Source: Pseudomonas sp. MM223
Lineage (GTDB): Bacteria; Pseudomonadota; Gammaproteobacteria; Pseudomonadales; Pseudomonadaceae
NCBI GenBank assembly: GCA_947090765.1
Contig: OX352322.1
Coordinates: 887,501 to 951,500 of the forward strand
DNA length: 64,000 nt
Direction of reading: 5' to 3'
The notes under the pieces are model-generated. The model did not search any database. It was given only the letters and a program-made list of their open reading frames with translations, and had not been told where the DNA came from. Each line of letters begins with the position of its first letter. The stretch's first letter is position 1. Positions 52,835-61,989 of this stretch are shown here, piece after piece. Made by a program: the position numbers and the translations under genes.

Positions 52835-54113
52835 GGGCTGGGCTCGCGTTGGGTTCGGTAGGCGCGCTGGTGGCGTCTTCGCGGCTGGAGGTCAGGGCGA
52901 ACGAGCGCAGGCTGACCAGGTGTTCCTGGGTGGTGTATTCGCGGCGGTCGAGGCGTTCGCGCTTGAAGCGCTTTTCTCGCGACAGGCGCGAGAACCAGTA
53001 CAGCAGTTCGTCGGTGGCGCCTTCGGGCTCTTGTTCCAGCAGCCAGACCATCAGGTCGGGCAGCGGCAGGGCCTGTTCGCAGCGTTCGGCCATTTCCTTG
53101 ACCGTGCGCGGTGCACGGGGCAGCTCGCCGGTTTGGGTCTTGTGGGCCTTGGGGAAACGCGCCGGCTTGGGCTCGAAGCGCGCCAGCGCGTACACATAGG
53201 CTTCGACCTGGCTGGCACTGCCGAGGAAGGTACTTTGCGGGCGGGTGAACATCGGCATGGCCGCCTGTGGCACAGCGTCGATGCCCTTGCGCCGGATCAC
53301 CGACAAGGCCAGCGCGGCGCCACGGGTCACAGCATTGTGCCGGCGGGCTTCTTCACGCAGCGGCAGCAGCAGTTCGCGGGCATGGCGCAGGGTGAGCTGG
53401 GCGCTGGTCTGCATTTCCAGGATGCGTGCGTGGGTACGCAGCAGCATGTCGTCGTCGACCAGGTGGCCCAGGCGGGCCTGCTCGCCCAGCAGCTTCAGCA
53501 GCACGGTCTCGACCTTGCGTACACCTTGCTCGAAGGCGCCGTCGGCGTTCACCAGCTGGATCATCGGCTCGACGTATTCGTCCCAGGTGGCCAGCACTTC
53601 GGCATACCGCTGGCGCAGCGGGATCTGGCGGTTGCTGGTCTTGGCCCGCTCGGCGACTGCTACCAGTGCCTGTTCGTCGTTATCGAGCTTTTTCAGCACG
53701 TCGCGCACACGCATGTCGAGCAGGCGCAACTGGCGTGCCAGGTCGTCGCTGTCGCGGTTGTCGAAGGCGTCCTGGATATGCCCGGCCAGGCGCTCCAGGT
53801 GGCGCAGGTAGGCTTCGATCTCCAGGCACAGGCCCAGCCGGTGTTCGCGGCGCAGGTAGGCGAGGAAGTCGTGGATCTGCGCGTTGAGCTCGAAGCGGTT
53901 CGGGCTCTTGGCCACCGGGACCAGGATGTCCAGGCGGATCCATACGTCGAGCAGCTGGGTGATGTCCTGCGGGGTGCTTTCGAGCTGCTGGCGGCCCACA
54001 TGCTGGCGCAACTCGACCAGGCTCAGGGTGCCCTGGTCGAAACGCTCGCATAGCGGCTCGATCAGGGCCCAGTGTTCGGCTAGGGCGCGCAGGACGCGCT
54101 TGGGTTCGATCAT
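52824..54113 (-). CDS. mksF: Condensin kleisin subunit MksF
   Basis: ATG at 54113 (MIEPKRVLRALAEHWALIEP) is the expected MksF start; the upstream 15 codons are unlikely. The 429-residue protein is helical, with LRREHRLGLCLEIEAYLRHL, RVRDVLKKLDNDEQALVAVA and the C-terminal LLYWFSRLSREKRFKRERLD, ending in a variable tail. As the kleisin it bridges the MksB heads and holds MksE. It is the first gene of the mks operon and its stop overlaps mksE. Confidence 0.9.
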   Translation of the reverse strand: MIEPKRVLRALAEHWALIEPLCERFDQGTLSLVELRQHVGRQQLESTPQDITQLLDVWIRLDILVPVAKSPNRFELNAQIHDFLAYLRREHRLGLCLEIEAYLRHLERLAGHIQDAFDNRDSDDLARQLRLLDMRVRDVLKKLDNDEQALVAVAERAKTSNRQIPLRQRYAEVLATWDEYVEPMIQLVNADGAFEQGVRKVETVLLKLLGEQARLGHLVDDDMLLRTHARILEMQTSAQLTLRHARELLLPLREEARRHNAVTRGAALALSVIRRKGIDAVPQAAMPMFTRPQSTFLGSASQVEAYVYALARFEPKPARFPKAHKTQTGELPRAPRTVKEMAERCEQALPLPDLMVWLLEQEPEGATDELLYWFSRLSREKRFKRERLDRREYTTQEHLVSLRSFALTSSREDATSAPTEPNASPAHAS

Positions 54114-54248
54114 TGGCTTCGACTCGTTGCCAAGAAAAAGGGGGCGATTGTACTGCATCCGGGGGGGAGGTTTTCACCCCTTGGTCTGTAATGAGAGATA
54201 ACCTTTTTGTTTGTGTGTGTACGGCGGTGTTTTTGTGGTGGTGTGGAG

Positions 54249-54276
54249 ATCGAGCGCCGCCCGCGCGGCGCTCGGT
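54249..54276. repeat. Palindromic repeat, second copy
   Basis: CGAGCGCCGC / GCGGCGCTCG with loop CCGC; near copy of the palindrome at 15788. It lies between the divergent mksF and holD genes, so it is not simply a terminator here. Confidence 0.7.
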
Positions 54277-54351
54277 CTGATAGGCGCTGCAAAAACCACG
54301 GCGTACACGTTAGAATGCCCAACTGTCTTGACCCCTCCGGATACCCGCCCC

Positions 54352-55137
54352 TTGCTGACCGAACCCCGTCGCCGCGCCTACCTTTCCGCCATGCAAGTGG
54401 TGCACTGGCTGCCGCGCGCCGAACTGCCGTTCGCCGCACCGTCGCGGCCCGAGCTGCTGCTACCGGTGGCGCCGGCCGAGGATTTCGATTTCGAGGCCAG
54501 GCCTGCACCGCCTGCAAACGAAGCGCCCGTCACCCCGCAAGCCCGCTCCGGTGAGCGGCCGAAAATCGAGGTCCCGCGCCCGGGTAGTGTGCCCAAGCCT
54601 GCCGCCAAGCCCGTCGAGGCCGAAGCGCAGCCCGCACCACCACGCCCGGCCCCTGTGCCCCCGCCGCGGTTCTCGTTGCAACTGCTGCGCGCCGGTAGCT
54701 GCCTGCTGCTGGTCGAACTGGCCACCGGCCAGCCGTTCCAGAGCCGCGATCCGTCCTACCTGCTGCTCAAGGACATGCTGCGCGCAGCCGGCCTGCCTGA
54801 TGCCCCGCAGATCATTGGCGAACCGGTGCGTTGGCCGCTGCTGGTACGCGGCAACATGGACCAGGGCCCCGAGGCCGCACGCGATTTTGTGCAGGGCTTT
54901 GTCCAGGCGCGCCTGGAAGACGCCCCGAGTACCTGCCTGTGGCTGATCGGCTTGCCGGCACTGCGCTTTGCCGCCAATGCCGAGGCCGAGGCCTATTACC
55001 AAACCCTGAAGCTGGATGGCCTGGGCGACGCCTGGGCATTGCCGGGCCTTGAATTGTTGATGGACGAGCCGCAGCGCAAGGCGGACGTCTGGAAAGCCAT
55101 GCGCCAGCTGATGGCGCGCTGGAAGAGCGTTGAATGA
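54352..55137 (+). CDS. holD: Probable DNA polymerase III psi subunit (cryptic pseudomonad type)
   Basis: A TTG at 54352 gives 261 residues (LTEPRRRAYLSAMQVVHWLP); another TTG at 54328 is possible. After an N-terminal peptide and a Pro/Ala-rich linker (about 50-105), the C-terminal domain reads RFSLQLLRAGSCLLLVELAT, DPSYLLLKDMLRAAGLPDAP, and ALPGLELLMDEPQRKADVWK. Position directly before rimI, with a 4-base overlap, equals the E. coli holD-rimI order. From memory, PA4679 was shown to be the psi subunit of the P. aeruginosa replicase, twice the E. coli size; this protein fits. Psi links chi and SSB to the clamp loader. Confidence 0.72.
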   Translation: MLTEPRRRAYLSAMQVVHWLPRAELPFAAPSRPELLLPVAPAEDFDFEARPAPPANEAPVTPQARSGERPKIEVPRPGSVPKPAAKPVEAEAQPAPPRPAPVPPPRFSLQLLRAGSCLLLVELATGQPFQSRDPSYLLLKDMLRAAGLPDAPQIIGEPVRWPLLVRGNMDQGPEAARDFVQGFVQARLEDAPSTCLWLIGLPALRFAANAEAEAYYQTLKLDGLGDAWALPGLELLMDEPQRKADVWKAMRQLMARWKSVE

Positions 55138-55589
55138 GTGAATCGATCAGTTTCCGCCCGATGACCGAGGCGGATCTGGAAGCCGTACTTAAGATCGAAT
55201 ACGCCGCGTTCAGTCACCCCTGGACCCGCGGGATCTTTCAGGATGCGCTCAAGTCGTACGAAGTCTGGCTGATGTTCGATGGCCAGCAGCAAGTCGGCCA
55301 CGGTGTGATCAACGTGATCATCGACGAGGCACACCTGCTCAACATCACCGTCAAGCCAGAAAACCAGGGGCGCGGTCTGGGCCTGCGTCTGCTGGAGCAT
55401 CTGATGGCCAGGGCCTACCAGCTCAATGGCCGCGAGTGCTTCCTGGAAGTACGCGCCAGCAACCAGTCGGCCTATCGTTTGTACGAGCGTTACGGTTTCA
55501 ACGAAATCGGCCGCCGCCGCGACTATTATCCCATTGCCGGTGGCCGTGAAGATGCCCTGGTGATGGCCTGTACCCTGCTTGAGGACTGA
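55134..55589 (+). CDS. rimI: Ribosomal-protein-alanine N-acetyltransferase RimI
   Basis: The 151-residue GNAT protein has ISFRPMTEADLEAVLKIEYA, the acetyl-CoA motif VKPENQGRGLGLRLLEHLM (Q-x-x-G-x-G pattern) and ECFLEVRASNQSAYRLYERY with GFNEIGRRRDYYPIAGG. It acetylates the N-terminal alanine of ribosomal protein bS18. The ATG overlaps the stop of the psi gene (ATGA), so the two are coupled. Confidence 0.93.
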   Translation: MSESISFRPMTEADLEAVLKIEYAAFSHPWTRGIFQDALKSYEVWLMFDGQQQVGHGVINVIIDEAHLLNITVKPENQGRGLGLRLLEHLMARAYQLNGRECFLEVRASNQSAYRLYERYGFNEIGRRRDYYPIAGGREDALVMACTLLED

Positions 55590-55655
55590 CCTCGCATAAG
55601 TCGGTGCCATCTGCTGGGTCGTTTTCTTTGTTCTCTATGCACGGATGGATAAAGA

Positions 55656-56231
55656 ATGAAAAAACTGCTTCTGGCGGCAGGTGTGCTGATAGCGGGTACA
55701 GCCCACGCCGACGAACGCGACCTGTGGATGTTCGCCCAGTGGGCCGGTGACCATCAAACCCGTCCCTTCCGTGAGATGTTGGTGGATGCCCGCCTTTACG
55801 GTGTAGTGCCTATTCACCAACTGCTGCGTTCGGCCTCGGACTGGAAGCTGTGCCGCGCGTCGCCCTTCGCCGTGCCGCCTACCGCTAACTGGCCGGCTGT
55901 GCGCTCAACCCTCTCACTGATCAAGGTGCTCGATGAGCAAGGCATCCTGCGCCAGTTCGAAGTGGTTTCCGCCTATCGCGATCCTCGATTGAACACCTGT
56001 GCAGGCGGTGCTGCCAACAGTGCCCATACTCGCGCCTTTGCCGTCGATATCTTGCTGCCGGCCTGGGCCGACCCCAACCCGCTGTGCCGTTTCTGGCAGC
56101 AGCATGGCCAGGCGTGGAGCATGGGCCTGGGGCGCTACCCGTCGGGGCGCATCCATCTGGATACCGCGGGCTATCGCACCTGGGGCGGCGATGGCAGCGC
56201 GGGGTCGTCGTTTTGCATCAAGCCCAAGTGA
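55656..56231 (+). CDS. Exported M15-type peptidase (murein DD-peptidase-like)
   Basis: A signal peptide (MKKLLLAAGVLIAGTAHADE) leads a 191-residue protein. The zinc motif of M15/DUF882 peptidases is visible: SAYRDPRLNTCAGGAANSAH with the His, then AFAVDI with the Asp, and GRIHLDTAGYRTWG with the last His. The fold should cleave peptides of the cell wall in the periplasm. The 3' end overlaps the convergent LysR gene by 61 bases, so the two messages are antisense there. Confidence 0.82.
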   Translation: MKKLLLAAGVLIAGTAHADERDLWMFAQWAGDHQTRPFREMLVDARLYGVVPIHQLLRSASDWKLCRASPFAVPPTANWPAVRSTLSLIKVLDEQGILRQFEVVSAYRDPRLNTCAGGAANSAHTRAFAVDILLPAWADPNPLCRFWQQHGQAWSMGLGRYPSGRIHLDTAGYRTWGGDGSAGSSFCIKPK

Positions 56232-57088
56232 GCCAGGCAACGCTGGCACTCACCCGTAACCCACTCGGTGAAGCGCTGGCGCTTGTCGTTGTCGTCCAGG
56301 GGGTGTGGGCTAAGCAGATGGTAGGCCGAGCCATCGCGTACAAACCCGAACGGTGCCTGCAACTGCCCGCTGTCGAGTTCGTCGCGCACCATCAGGGCTG
56401 AGGCCATGGCCAGGCCCAGGCCGGCGCTGGCGGCCTGGATCGTCAGATAGAAGTGTTCGTAGTCGCTGCGTTCGTTGTGCCGCGCCTGCTGGCCGCTAAG
56501 GCGCAACCAGGTAGGCCAGGCGCCAGGGCGGGTGGTGCTGTGCAGCAGGCGCTGGCCGTTCAGATGAGTGGGGGCGGTGGGGTGGCACACCGGCCCGATC
56601 CATTCGTCACAGATTTTCTGGTTGTACAACTGGTTGCCCCAGTGGAAGTCGTCGCGGCGGATGGCCAGGTCGACACCGCTGCGGGCGAAGTCCAGCGGCC
56701 CGCCGGCAGCCACCAGGTGCAACTGCAGGTCGGGGTGGTCGGCATGGAAGCGGGGCAGGCGTGGTATGAGCCAGCGCATGGCGATGGTCGGCTCGCAGGA
56801 CAGCACCAGCACATTGTCGCGGGCCTGTTGTTGCAAGCGCTGCACGGCGCCTTCGAGCTGTTCGAATATCGCCTGGGTGGTGCCTTGCAGGGCCCGGCCG
56901 GCGGAAGTCAGGAAGATGGCCCGGTTACGGCGTTCAAACAGTTCCACGCCAAGGCTTTCTTCAAGCAGGCGTACCTGGCGGCTGACCGCGCCGTGGGTGA
57001 CGTGCAAGTGCTCGGCGGCGCGCACGAAGCTCTCGGTCTGGGCGGCGATGTCGAAGTAACGGAAGGCATTGAGCGGCGGCAGTTTCAT
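56171..57088 (-). CDS. LysR-family transcriptional regulator
   Basis: ATG at 57088 (MKLPPLNAFRYFDIAAQTES) starts the GcvA-like winged helix-turn-helix (FVRAAEHLHVTHGAVSRQVR), followed by the two-lobed effector domain (LVLSCEPTIAMRWLIPRLPR). The 305-residue length is usual. The gene is divergent from a LysE-type exporter gene with 146 bases between them, so it probably controls that exporter in response to an amino acid or related compound. T-n11-A-like motifs occur around 57120-57150 in the gap. Confidence 0.9.
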   Translation of the reverse strand: MKLPPLNAFRYFDIAAQTESFVRAAEHLHVTHGAVSRQVRLLEESLGVELFERRNRAIFLTSAGRALQGTTQAIFEQLEGAVQRLQQQARDNVLVLSCEPTIAMRWLIPRLPRFHADHPDLQLHLVAAGGPLDFARSGVDLAIRRDDFHWGNQLYNQKICDEWIGPVCHPTAPTHLNGQRLLHSTTRPGAWPTWLRLSGQQARHNERSDYEHFYLTIQAASAGLGLAMASALMVRDELDSGQLQAPFGFVRDGSAYHLLSPHPLDDNDKRQRFTEWVTGECQRCLAHLGLMQNDDPALPSPPQVR

Positions 57089-57234
57089 GGCATCCCTTTT
57101 GGCCGGCACAGGCTCTACATATCTGTGAGTAAAGCTATCAGATATACCTCACTATAAATCGATTTTTCATTGTTCATGAGCGCTCGATAATGACCCGGTC
57201 TGTGCATTTCCATCGCCTATCGAGAGCCATAAAC

Positions 57235-57849
57235 ATGACTGAACTGATCGCCGTCGCCCTGTTCACTTTGCTCGCCGTCATCAGCCCTGGCGCCGACTTC
57301 GCCATGGTCACCCGCAGCAGTTATGCACAAGGCCGCAAGGCCGGGCTGGCCGCTGCCGTAGGCATCGCCCTGGGGGTGCAGGTGCACGTGCTGTACACGG
57401 TGTTGGGCATCGCCGTGATCATCAGCCAGAGCCCGGCGCTGTTCCTCGCCATGAAAGTGCTGGGTGCGGGTTACCTGATCTACCTGGGCTACAAATCGCT
57501 TACCAACACTCAGCGCATCTCTCTCGAAGGTGGCAGTCAATCGGCCGCCAGCGCGTTGCAAGCCCTGCGCACTGGCTTTTTGACCAATGCCCTCAACCCC
57601 AAGACCATGTTGTTCGTCATCAGCGCGTTCACCCAGGTGGTGCAACCGGGTAGCTCGCTGAAGCTGGCTTTTGCCTACGGCGCGTTCATGTCTTTTGCCC
57701 ATTGGTTGTGGTTCAGCCTGGTGGCGGTGTTTTTCTCCAGTACAGCCTTGCGCCAGGCGATGATCGACCGGCAAGTGCTGGTAGACCGGGCCATTGGGCT
57801 GGCCTTGATCGGGCTTGGCCTGGCAGTGGCGGTGACCGGAATACGTTGA
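57235..57849 (+). CDS. LysE-family amino-acid exporter
   Basis: ATG at 57235 lies behind GAGAGCCATAAAC; the longer frame from 57190 is rejected. The 204-residue protein has six hydrophobic segments and the family marks AVISPGADFAMVTRSSYAQG (near residue 15), AGYLIYLGYKSL and GFLTNALNPKTMLFVISAF. It should export an amino acid or homoserine-lactone-like solute by proton exchange. The divergent LysR gene is the likely regulator. Confidence 0.9.
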   Translation: MTELIAVALFTLLAVISPGADFAMVTRSSYAQGRKAGLAAAVGIALGVQVHVLYTVLGIAVIISQSPALFLAMKVLGAGYLIYLGYKSLTNTQRISLEGGSQSAASALQALRTGFLTNALNPKTMLFVISAFTQVVQPGSSLKLAFAYGAFMSFAHWLWFSLVAVFFSSTALRQAMIDRQVLVDRAIGLALIGLGLAVAVTGIR

Positions 57850-57880
57850 GGGGGCGATTGCATGTTGGGGTGATGGCCAT

Positions 57881-57904
57881 TTAGAATAGAATCATTCCCA
57901 TTTG
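57881..57904 (+). promoter_or_regulatory. Fur-box candidate upstream of module D fecI
   Basis: TTAGAATAGAATCATTCCCA followed by TTTG is a recognisable Fur-like site ending 13 bases before the sigma gene. Confidence 0.5.
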
Positions 57905-57916
57905 CGAAGCCTCGCG

Positions 57917-58438
57917 ATGAAACCAGCCCCACCCGCCGCCGCAGACAGCCTGGACGCCTTGTACAAGGGTTATCACAGCTGGTTGCTGGTGTGGTTGCGC
58001 CAGCGCCTCAACTGCCCTCAGCACGCAGCCGACATGGCCCAGGATACTTTTGTCCGTTTGCTCAGTGCTGGCAGCTACGTTGCCCCCCGCGAGCCCCGGG
58101 CCTTGCTGGCAACTGTGGCACGGCGCCTGCTGATCGACCGTGGCCGACGGCACAAGCTGGAGCAAGCCTATCGTGAGGCGTTGGCACTGCATGTCGAGCA
58201 CATGGAGCAAGCGCCTTCACCCGAGCAGATTCATGCCGCAATACAAGCCCTGGAACAGATCGACCGGGCCCTGTCGCGCATGCAGTCTCGGGTACGCCAG
58301 GCGTTTGTGTTGCGCCACCTCGAAGGCCTGAGCCACGGCGAAATCGCCGAGCGACTGCAGGTGTCCACCAAGAGTGTGCAGGGCTACCTGGTGCAGGCGC
58401 TTTTGGCATGCCACGCCGCCGCAGAGGCATGCCTGTGA
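57917..58438 (+). CDS. fecI: ECF sigma factor, FecI type (module D)
   Basis: The 173-residue protein (from ATG 57917) has region 2 (LYKGYHSWLLVWLRQRLN, AADMAQDTFVRLL, RRLLIDRGRRH) and region 4 (LEGLSHGEIAERLQVSTKSV). It is the first gene of the module; its TGA overlaps the GTG start of fecR. An upstream ATG at 57902 would extend it by five residues and overlap the region next to the Fur box, which is less likely. Confidence 0.9.
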   Translation: MKPAPPAAADSLDALYKGYHSWLLVWLRQRLNCPQHAADMAQDTFVRLLSAGSYVAPREPRALLATVARRLLIDRGRRHKLEQAYREALALHVEHMEQAPSPEQIHAAIQALEQIDRALSRMQSRVRQAFVLRHLEGLSHGEIAERLQVSTKSVQGYLVQALLACHAAAEACL

Positions 58439-59385
58439 GCCCGGAAATCCTTCACGAAGCCGCCGAATGGCTAGTACGCCTGGACGACCAGCCCAGCGGC
58501 CGCGACCGTGAAGCCTTCCGTGTCTGGTTGGCACAGGACAGCGAGCACCTCGAAGCCTTCCAGCGCATGCAGGAAACCCTTGCCCCTTTGCAGGTGCTCA
58601 AGCAGGCACCTGCGCGCAGCGCACTGCTGGCGTTCAAGCAGCAACGGCGTTCGGCCCAGGCCCTGAAGGCGCTCGCTCTGGTCGCAGTTCTGGCCTTGCC
58701 GTTGGGGCTGTTGGTGCAGCAGGGGCCGGCCTACCTGTTGGCCGATATCCGTACCGGCAGCGGTGAATGGGCCGCGCGGCAGTTGCCAGATGGCAGCCTG
58801 CTCAGGCTGGATGGCGGGTCTGCCGTCAACCTGGACTTCGATGGCCGCACGCGCACGGTTCACCTGCTGCGCGGGGAAATCCTGGTGGATGTGGCCAAGG
58901 ATGCCAGCCGCCCGTTCAAGGTGGTTACCGAGCATGGCAGCGTGCGGGCGCTGGGCACGCGCTTTGTGGTGGAACAGCTGGCCGAAGGCTCGCGCCTGGC
59001 GATGATCGAGTCCAGTACCGAAGTCGACAGCCAGGGGCAGCGCCGCGTGGTAACGGCTGGCCACCAACTGCATTTCGATGCTGCCGGGCCGGGCGAAGAG
59101 CAAACCATTGACGGCAGGGGCGTGGAGCAGGCTTGGGCACGGCACCAGTTGGTAGTGCGTGAGCGCCCCTTGGTCGAAGTGCTCGAGCAACTGAGCCGTA
59201 ACCACTCGGGATACCTGCTGTTCGATCGCAACGCCTTGGCAAACATCCGCGTGACCGCCGTATTACCGGCCGACGACAGCGAGCGCGCACTGCGCCTGCT
59301 GGCGCGCAGCCTGCCGCTGGCTATCGATCACTACACGCCCTGGGTCACGCGGGTGCGTTACCTGCCAGAGTCCGAGCTCAGATAA
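58435..59385 (+). CDS. fecR: FecR-like sigma regulator (module D)
   Basis: GTG at 58435 overlaps the sigma-factor stop (GTGA) and has AGAGG 8 bases upstream, which favours it over the ATG at 58429. The 316-residue protein has the N-terminal domain (EAAEWLVRLDDQPSGRDREA, FRVWLAQDSEHLEAFQRM), a membrane segment near 77-95 (ALKALALVAVLALPLGLLV) and the periplasmic domain (RTGSGEWAARQLPDGSLLRL, VRALGTRFVV, PLVEVLEQLSRNHSGYLLF). It regulates the module D sigma factor. Confidence 0.9.
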   Translation: MSPEILHEAAEWLVRLDDQPSGRDREAFRVWLAQDSEHLEAFQRMQETLAPLQVLKQAPARSALLAFKQQRRSAQALKALALVAVLALPLGLLVQQGPAYLLADIRTGSGEWAARQLPDGSLLRLDGGSAVNLDFDGRTRTVHLLRGEILVDVAKDASRPFKVVTEHGSVRALGTRFVVEQLAEGSRLAMIESSTEVDSQGQRRVVTAGHQLHFDAAGPGEEQTIDGRGVEQAWARHQLVVRERPLVEVLEQLSRNHSGYLLFDRNALANIRVTAVLPADDSERALRLLARSLPLAIDHYTPWVTRVRYLPESELR

Positions 59386-59462
59386 AAAAGAGCCCTGTCT
59401 GCTTCCAGTTCCCGATTTCCGTGCGTCCTTGTCGTAAGCCTACATAACGGAGTATCGGGAAC

Positions 59463-61970
59463 ATGCTTTCGAACTTGCGCGCGCGCATCCCTTTCACGCC
59501 TCGCAATGCGCTGGCTTTTGGTATTCACCTGGGGCTGGGCAGCCTGCCGTTAGCCCTGGCGCCTGTAGCGGTGGCCCAGCAGCAGGTGCAGCGCTATGAC
59601 ATCGCAGCGGGTGCGCTGGGTGATGTGCTCAGTAGCTTTGCTCGCCAAGCCGGCGTGGCAATTTCGTTCGATGCCAGCGAGGTCGAAGGGCGACGCAGCG
59701 CGGGGTTGCAGGGTAGCTATGGCGTGCAGGAAGGGTTTGCCGTGGTGCTGGGCGGGCAGGGGCTGCAGGCGCAGGCGAGTGCCGATGGTTTTGTGTTGGT
59801 CAGCGTGCCAGGCAATGACGGGGCACTGGAGTTAGGGGCGACCACCATCAACAGCCAGATGCCGGGCAGCACTACCGAAGGCAGCGGCTCGTACACCACC
59901 GGTGTCAGCAACGCTGCCACCAAGCTCAACCTGAGCCTGCGCGAGACGCCGCAGTCGGTCAGTGTAATGACCCGCCAGCGGATGGATGACCAGAATTTGC
60001 GCAGCATAGGGCAGGTGCTCGAACAAACGCCCGGCATCAATGTGCAGAGCCCGGGCAGTGATCGCCTGTACGTGTTCTCCCGTGGGCTGGCGATCGACAG
60101 CTACCAGTACGATGGCATGCCTACCACGACGTTCGCGTTCAGCCAGGCGCTGCCCCAGGCGCTTTCGGACATGGCCATCTACGACCGGGTCGAAGTGGTG
60201 CGAGGCGCTACCGGTTTGTTGACGGGGGCGGGCGACCCGTCCGGCACGGTAAACCTTGTTCGCAAGAAACCCACCGAGCATTTCCAGGGCTACATCAGTG
60301 GCGGGCTTGGTTCCTGGGACCTGTACCGCACCGAAGTGGATGTATCCGGCCCGCTGACCGACAACGGTGCCGTGCGCGGTCGTGCGGTGGCGGCGTACCA
60401 GCAAGGCAACAGCTTCACCGACCACCTGCAACAGCAGAAGACCATCGTGTATGGCGTGAGCGAGATGGACCTGACGCCGGATACCCTGTTCACCCTGGGC
60501 GTGGAGTATCTGGACAGCGACCCGCGTGGGTTTTCCACCACAGGTTTGCCGGTTGTGGCCACCGATGGTTCGGGGCGCGGTTTCCAATACCGCATGCCGC
60601 GCTCATATAACGGTGCCAGCCGCGATAGCAGCAACCATCAGGAGTCGGTCAACACGTTTACCTCGCTTGAGCATCGCTTGGGCGAGGGCTGGGCACTCAA
60701 GCTCGCTGCCAATTATCTATATGGCACCCGTGACTACGATTCGGTCATCGTTGGCACCACCACGGGTGTGGTCAACCCGGCTACCGGTGATGGTTTGCGT
60801 TACACCGCCACCAAAGGTGACAACACGCAGAAACAGCGCGGTATCGACGTGATGCTCAGCGGCCCGTTCCAGTTGCTGGGGCGTGAGCACGAGCTGGTGA
60901 TGGGCTTCAATTACCAAAGCTATGAGAACCGCCGTAACGGCTTTGGCAACCTGCTGGCCAATGGCAGCAGCAACAATGGTGTCAGCGGTGTACCGGTGAA
61001 TATCTGGGGCTGGGACAACCACAGCCCGACGCCGTCCTATAACTTCAACCGTGAAGACGATGACATCGATCAGCGCCAGACCGGGGCCTACCTGGCGACG
61101 CGCCTCAAACCGACGGATGACTTGTCGGTGATCGTGGGTGCGCGGGTCAGCCATTACCAGTACGACGCCCTGTTCCATTATCACGTTGCCAGTCTACAGC
61201 CCTACGACACCGACGACTCGGTCAAGGCCACCGGCGAAGTCACGCCCTATGCTGGCGTGGTCTACGACCTGAACGAAGTGCACTCGGTCTATGCCAGCTA
61301 CACCAGCATTTTCAAGCCGCAGCCTTATCGTGATCAGGCAGGGAAGCTGCTTGAGCCGCGCGAAGGAGACAATTACGAGATCGGCCTGAAGAGCGAGTAC
61401 TTCGGCGGCCGCCTGAACACCGCTGTGGCGTTGTACGAAGTCAGGCTGGACAACGATGCCGTTGCCGATGGCACCGTGGCGGGCAGTGATGGCCTGATCA
61501 CCGCTTATCGCGCGGAAAAGACCACCACCCGTGGTATCGACATGGAGGTGAGCGGGGAGCTGGCACCGGGCTGGAACCTGGCAGCCAGCTATACCCATTC
61601 CAGGGTCAAGGACAACGACGGCGAGCGGGTCAAGACCACCATCCCGATGGACATGTTCAAGCTCTGGACGACTTACCAGCTAGCGGGTGAGCTGGAGCGG
61701 CTGACCATTGGTGGTGGTGTGAACTGGCAGAGCGGCATGCACTTTACCGCGACGCCTTGGCAGGTCAGTAATCCGGTGAAGGTCAAGCAGGGGGACTATG
61801 CCACCGTTGGCCTGATGGCACGCTACCAGTTCACCCGGCAGTGGTCGGCGACTGCGACCGTGAACAACCTGTTCGATGAGAAGTACTTCGGCTCGTTCGA
61901 TGACAACTTCAACAGTGCGTCGTATGGAGAGCCGCGCAACTTCATGCTGAGTTCGAAGTGGGAGTTCTGA
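59463..61970 (+). CDS. TonB-dependent ferric-siderophore receptor with signalling domain (module D)
   Basis: The 835-residue precursor has a long signal peptide (to about residue 39, ending VAVAQ), an STN domain (about 45-95: YDIAAGALGDVLSSFARQAG), a plug with RETPQSVSVMTRQRMDDQN and YDRVEVVRGATGLLTGAGDP, and a barrel ending YGEPRNFMLSSKWEF. It is close in layout to receptors A and B (shared MDDQN and YGEPRN motifs), and so of FpvA/FoxA type; ligand unknown. Its own fecI-fecR precede it. Confidence 0.92.
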   Translation: MLSNLRARIPFTPRNALAFGIHLGLGSLPLALAPVAVAQQQVQRYDIAAGALGDVLSSFARQAGVAISFDASEVEGRRSAGLQGSYGVQEGFAVVLGGQGLQAQASADGFVLVSVPGNDGALELGATTINSQMPGSTTEGSGSYTTGVSNAATKLNLSLRETPQSVSVMTRQRMDDQNLRSIGQVLEQTPGINVQSPGSDRLYVFSRGLAIDSYQYDGMPTTTFAFSQALPQALSDMAIYDRVEVVRGATGLLTGAGDPSGTVNLVRKKPTEHFQGYISGGLGSWDLYRTEVDVSGPLTDNGAVRGRAVAAYQQGNSFTDHLQQQKTIVYGVSEMDLTPDTLFTLGVEYLDSDPRGFSTTGLPVVATDGSGRGFQYRMPRSYNGASRDSSNHQESVNTFTSLEHRLGEGWALKLAANYLYGTRDYDSVIVGTTTGVVNPATGDGLRYTATKGDNTQKQRGIDVMLSGPFQLLGREHELVMGFNYQSYENRRNGFGNLLANGSSNNGVSGVPVNIWGWDNHSPTPSYNFNREDDDIDQRQTGAYLATRLKPTDDLSVIVGARVSHYQYDALFHYHVASLQPYDTDDSVKATGEVTPYAGVVYDLNEVHSVYASYTSIFKPQPYRDQAGKLLEPREGDNYEIGLKSEYFGGRLNTAVALYEVRLDNDAVADGTVAGSDGLITAYRAEKTTTRGIDMEVSGELAPGWNLAASYTHSRVKDNDGERVKTTIPMDMFKLWTTYQLAGELERLTIGGGVNWQSGMHFTATPWQVSNPVKVKQGDYATVGLMARYQFTRQWSATATVNNLFDEKYFGSFDDNFNSASYGEPRNFMLSSKWEF

Positions 61971-61989
61971 AGCACTGGCTACGCGGCGC

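Noticed and set aside
49300..54113. Wadjet anti-plasmid system
   Set aside because: MksB, MksE and MksF are present but no nuclease subunit gene lies next to them; the locus fits the housekeeping condensin of pseudomonads.
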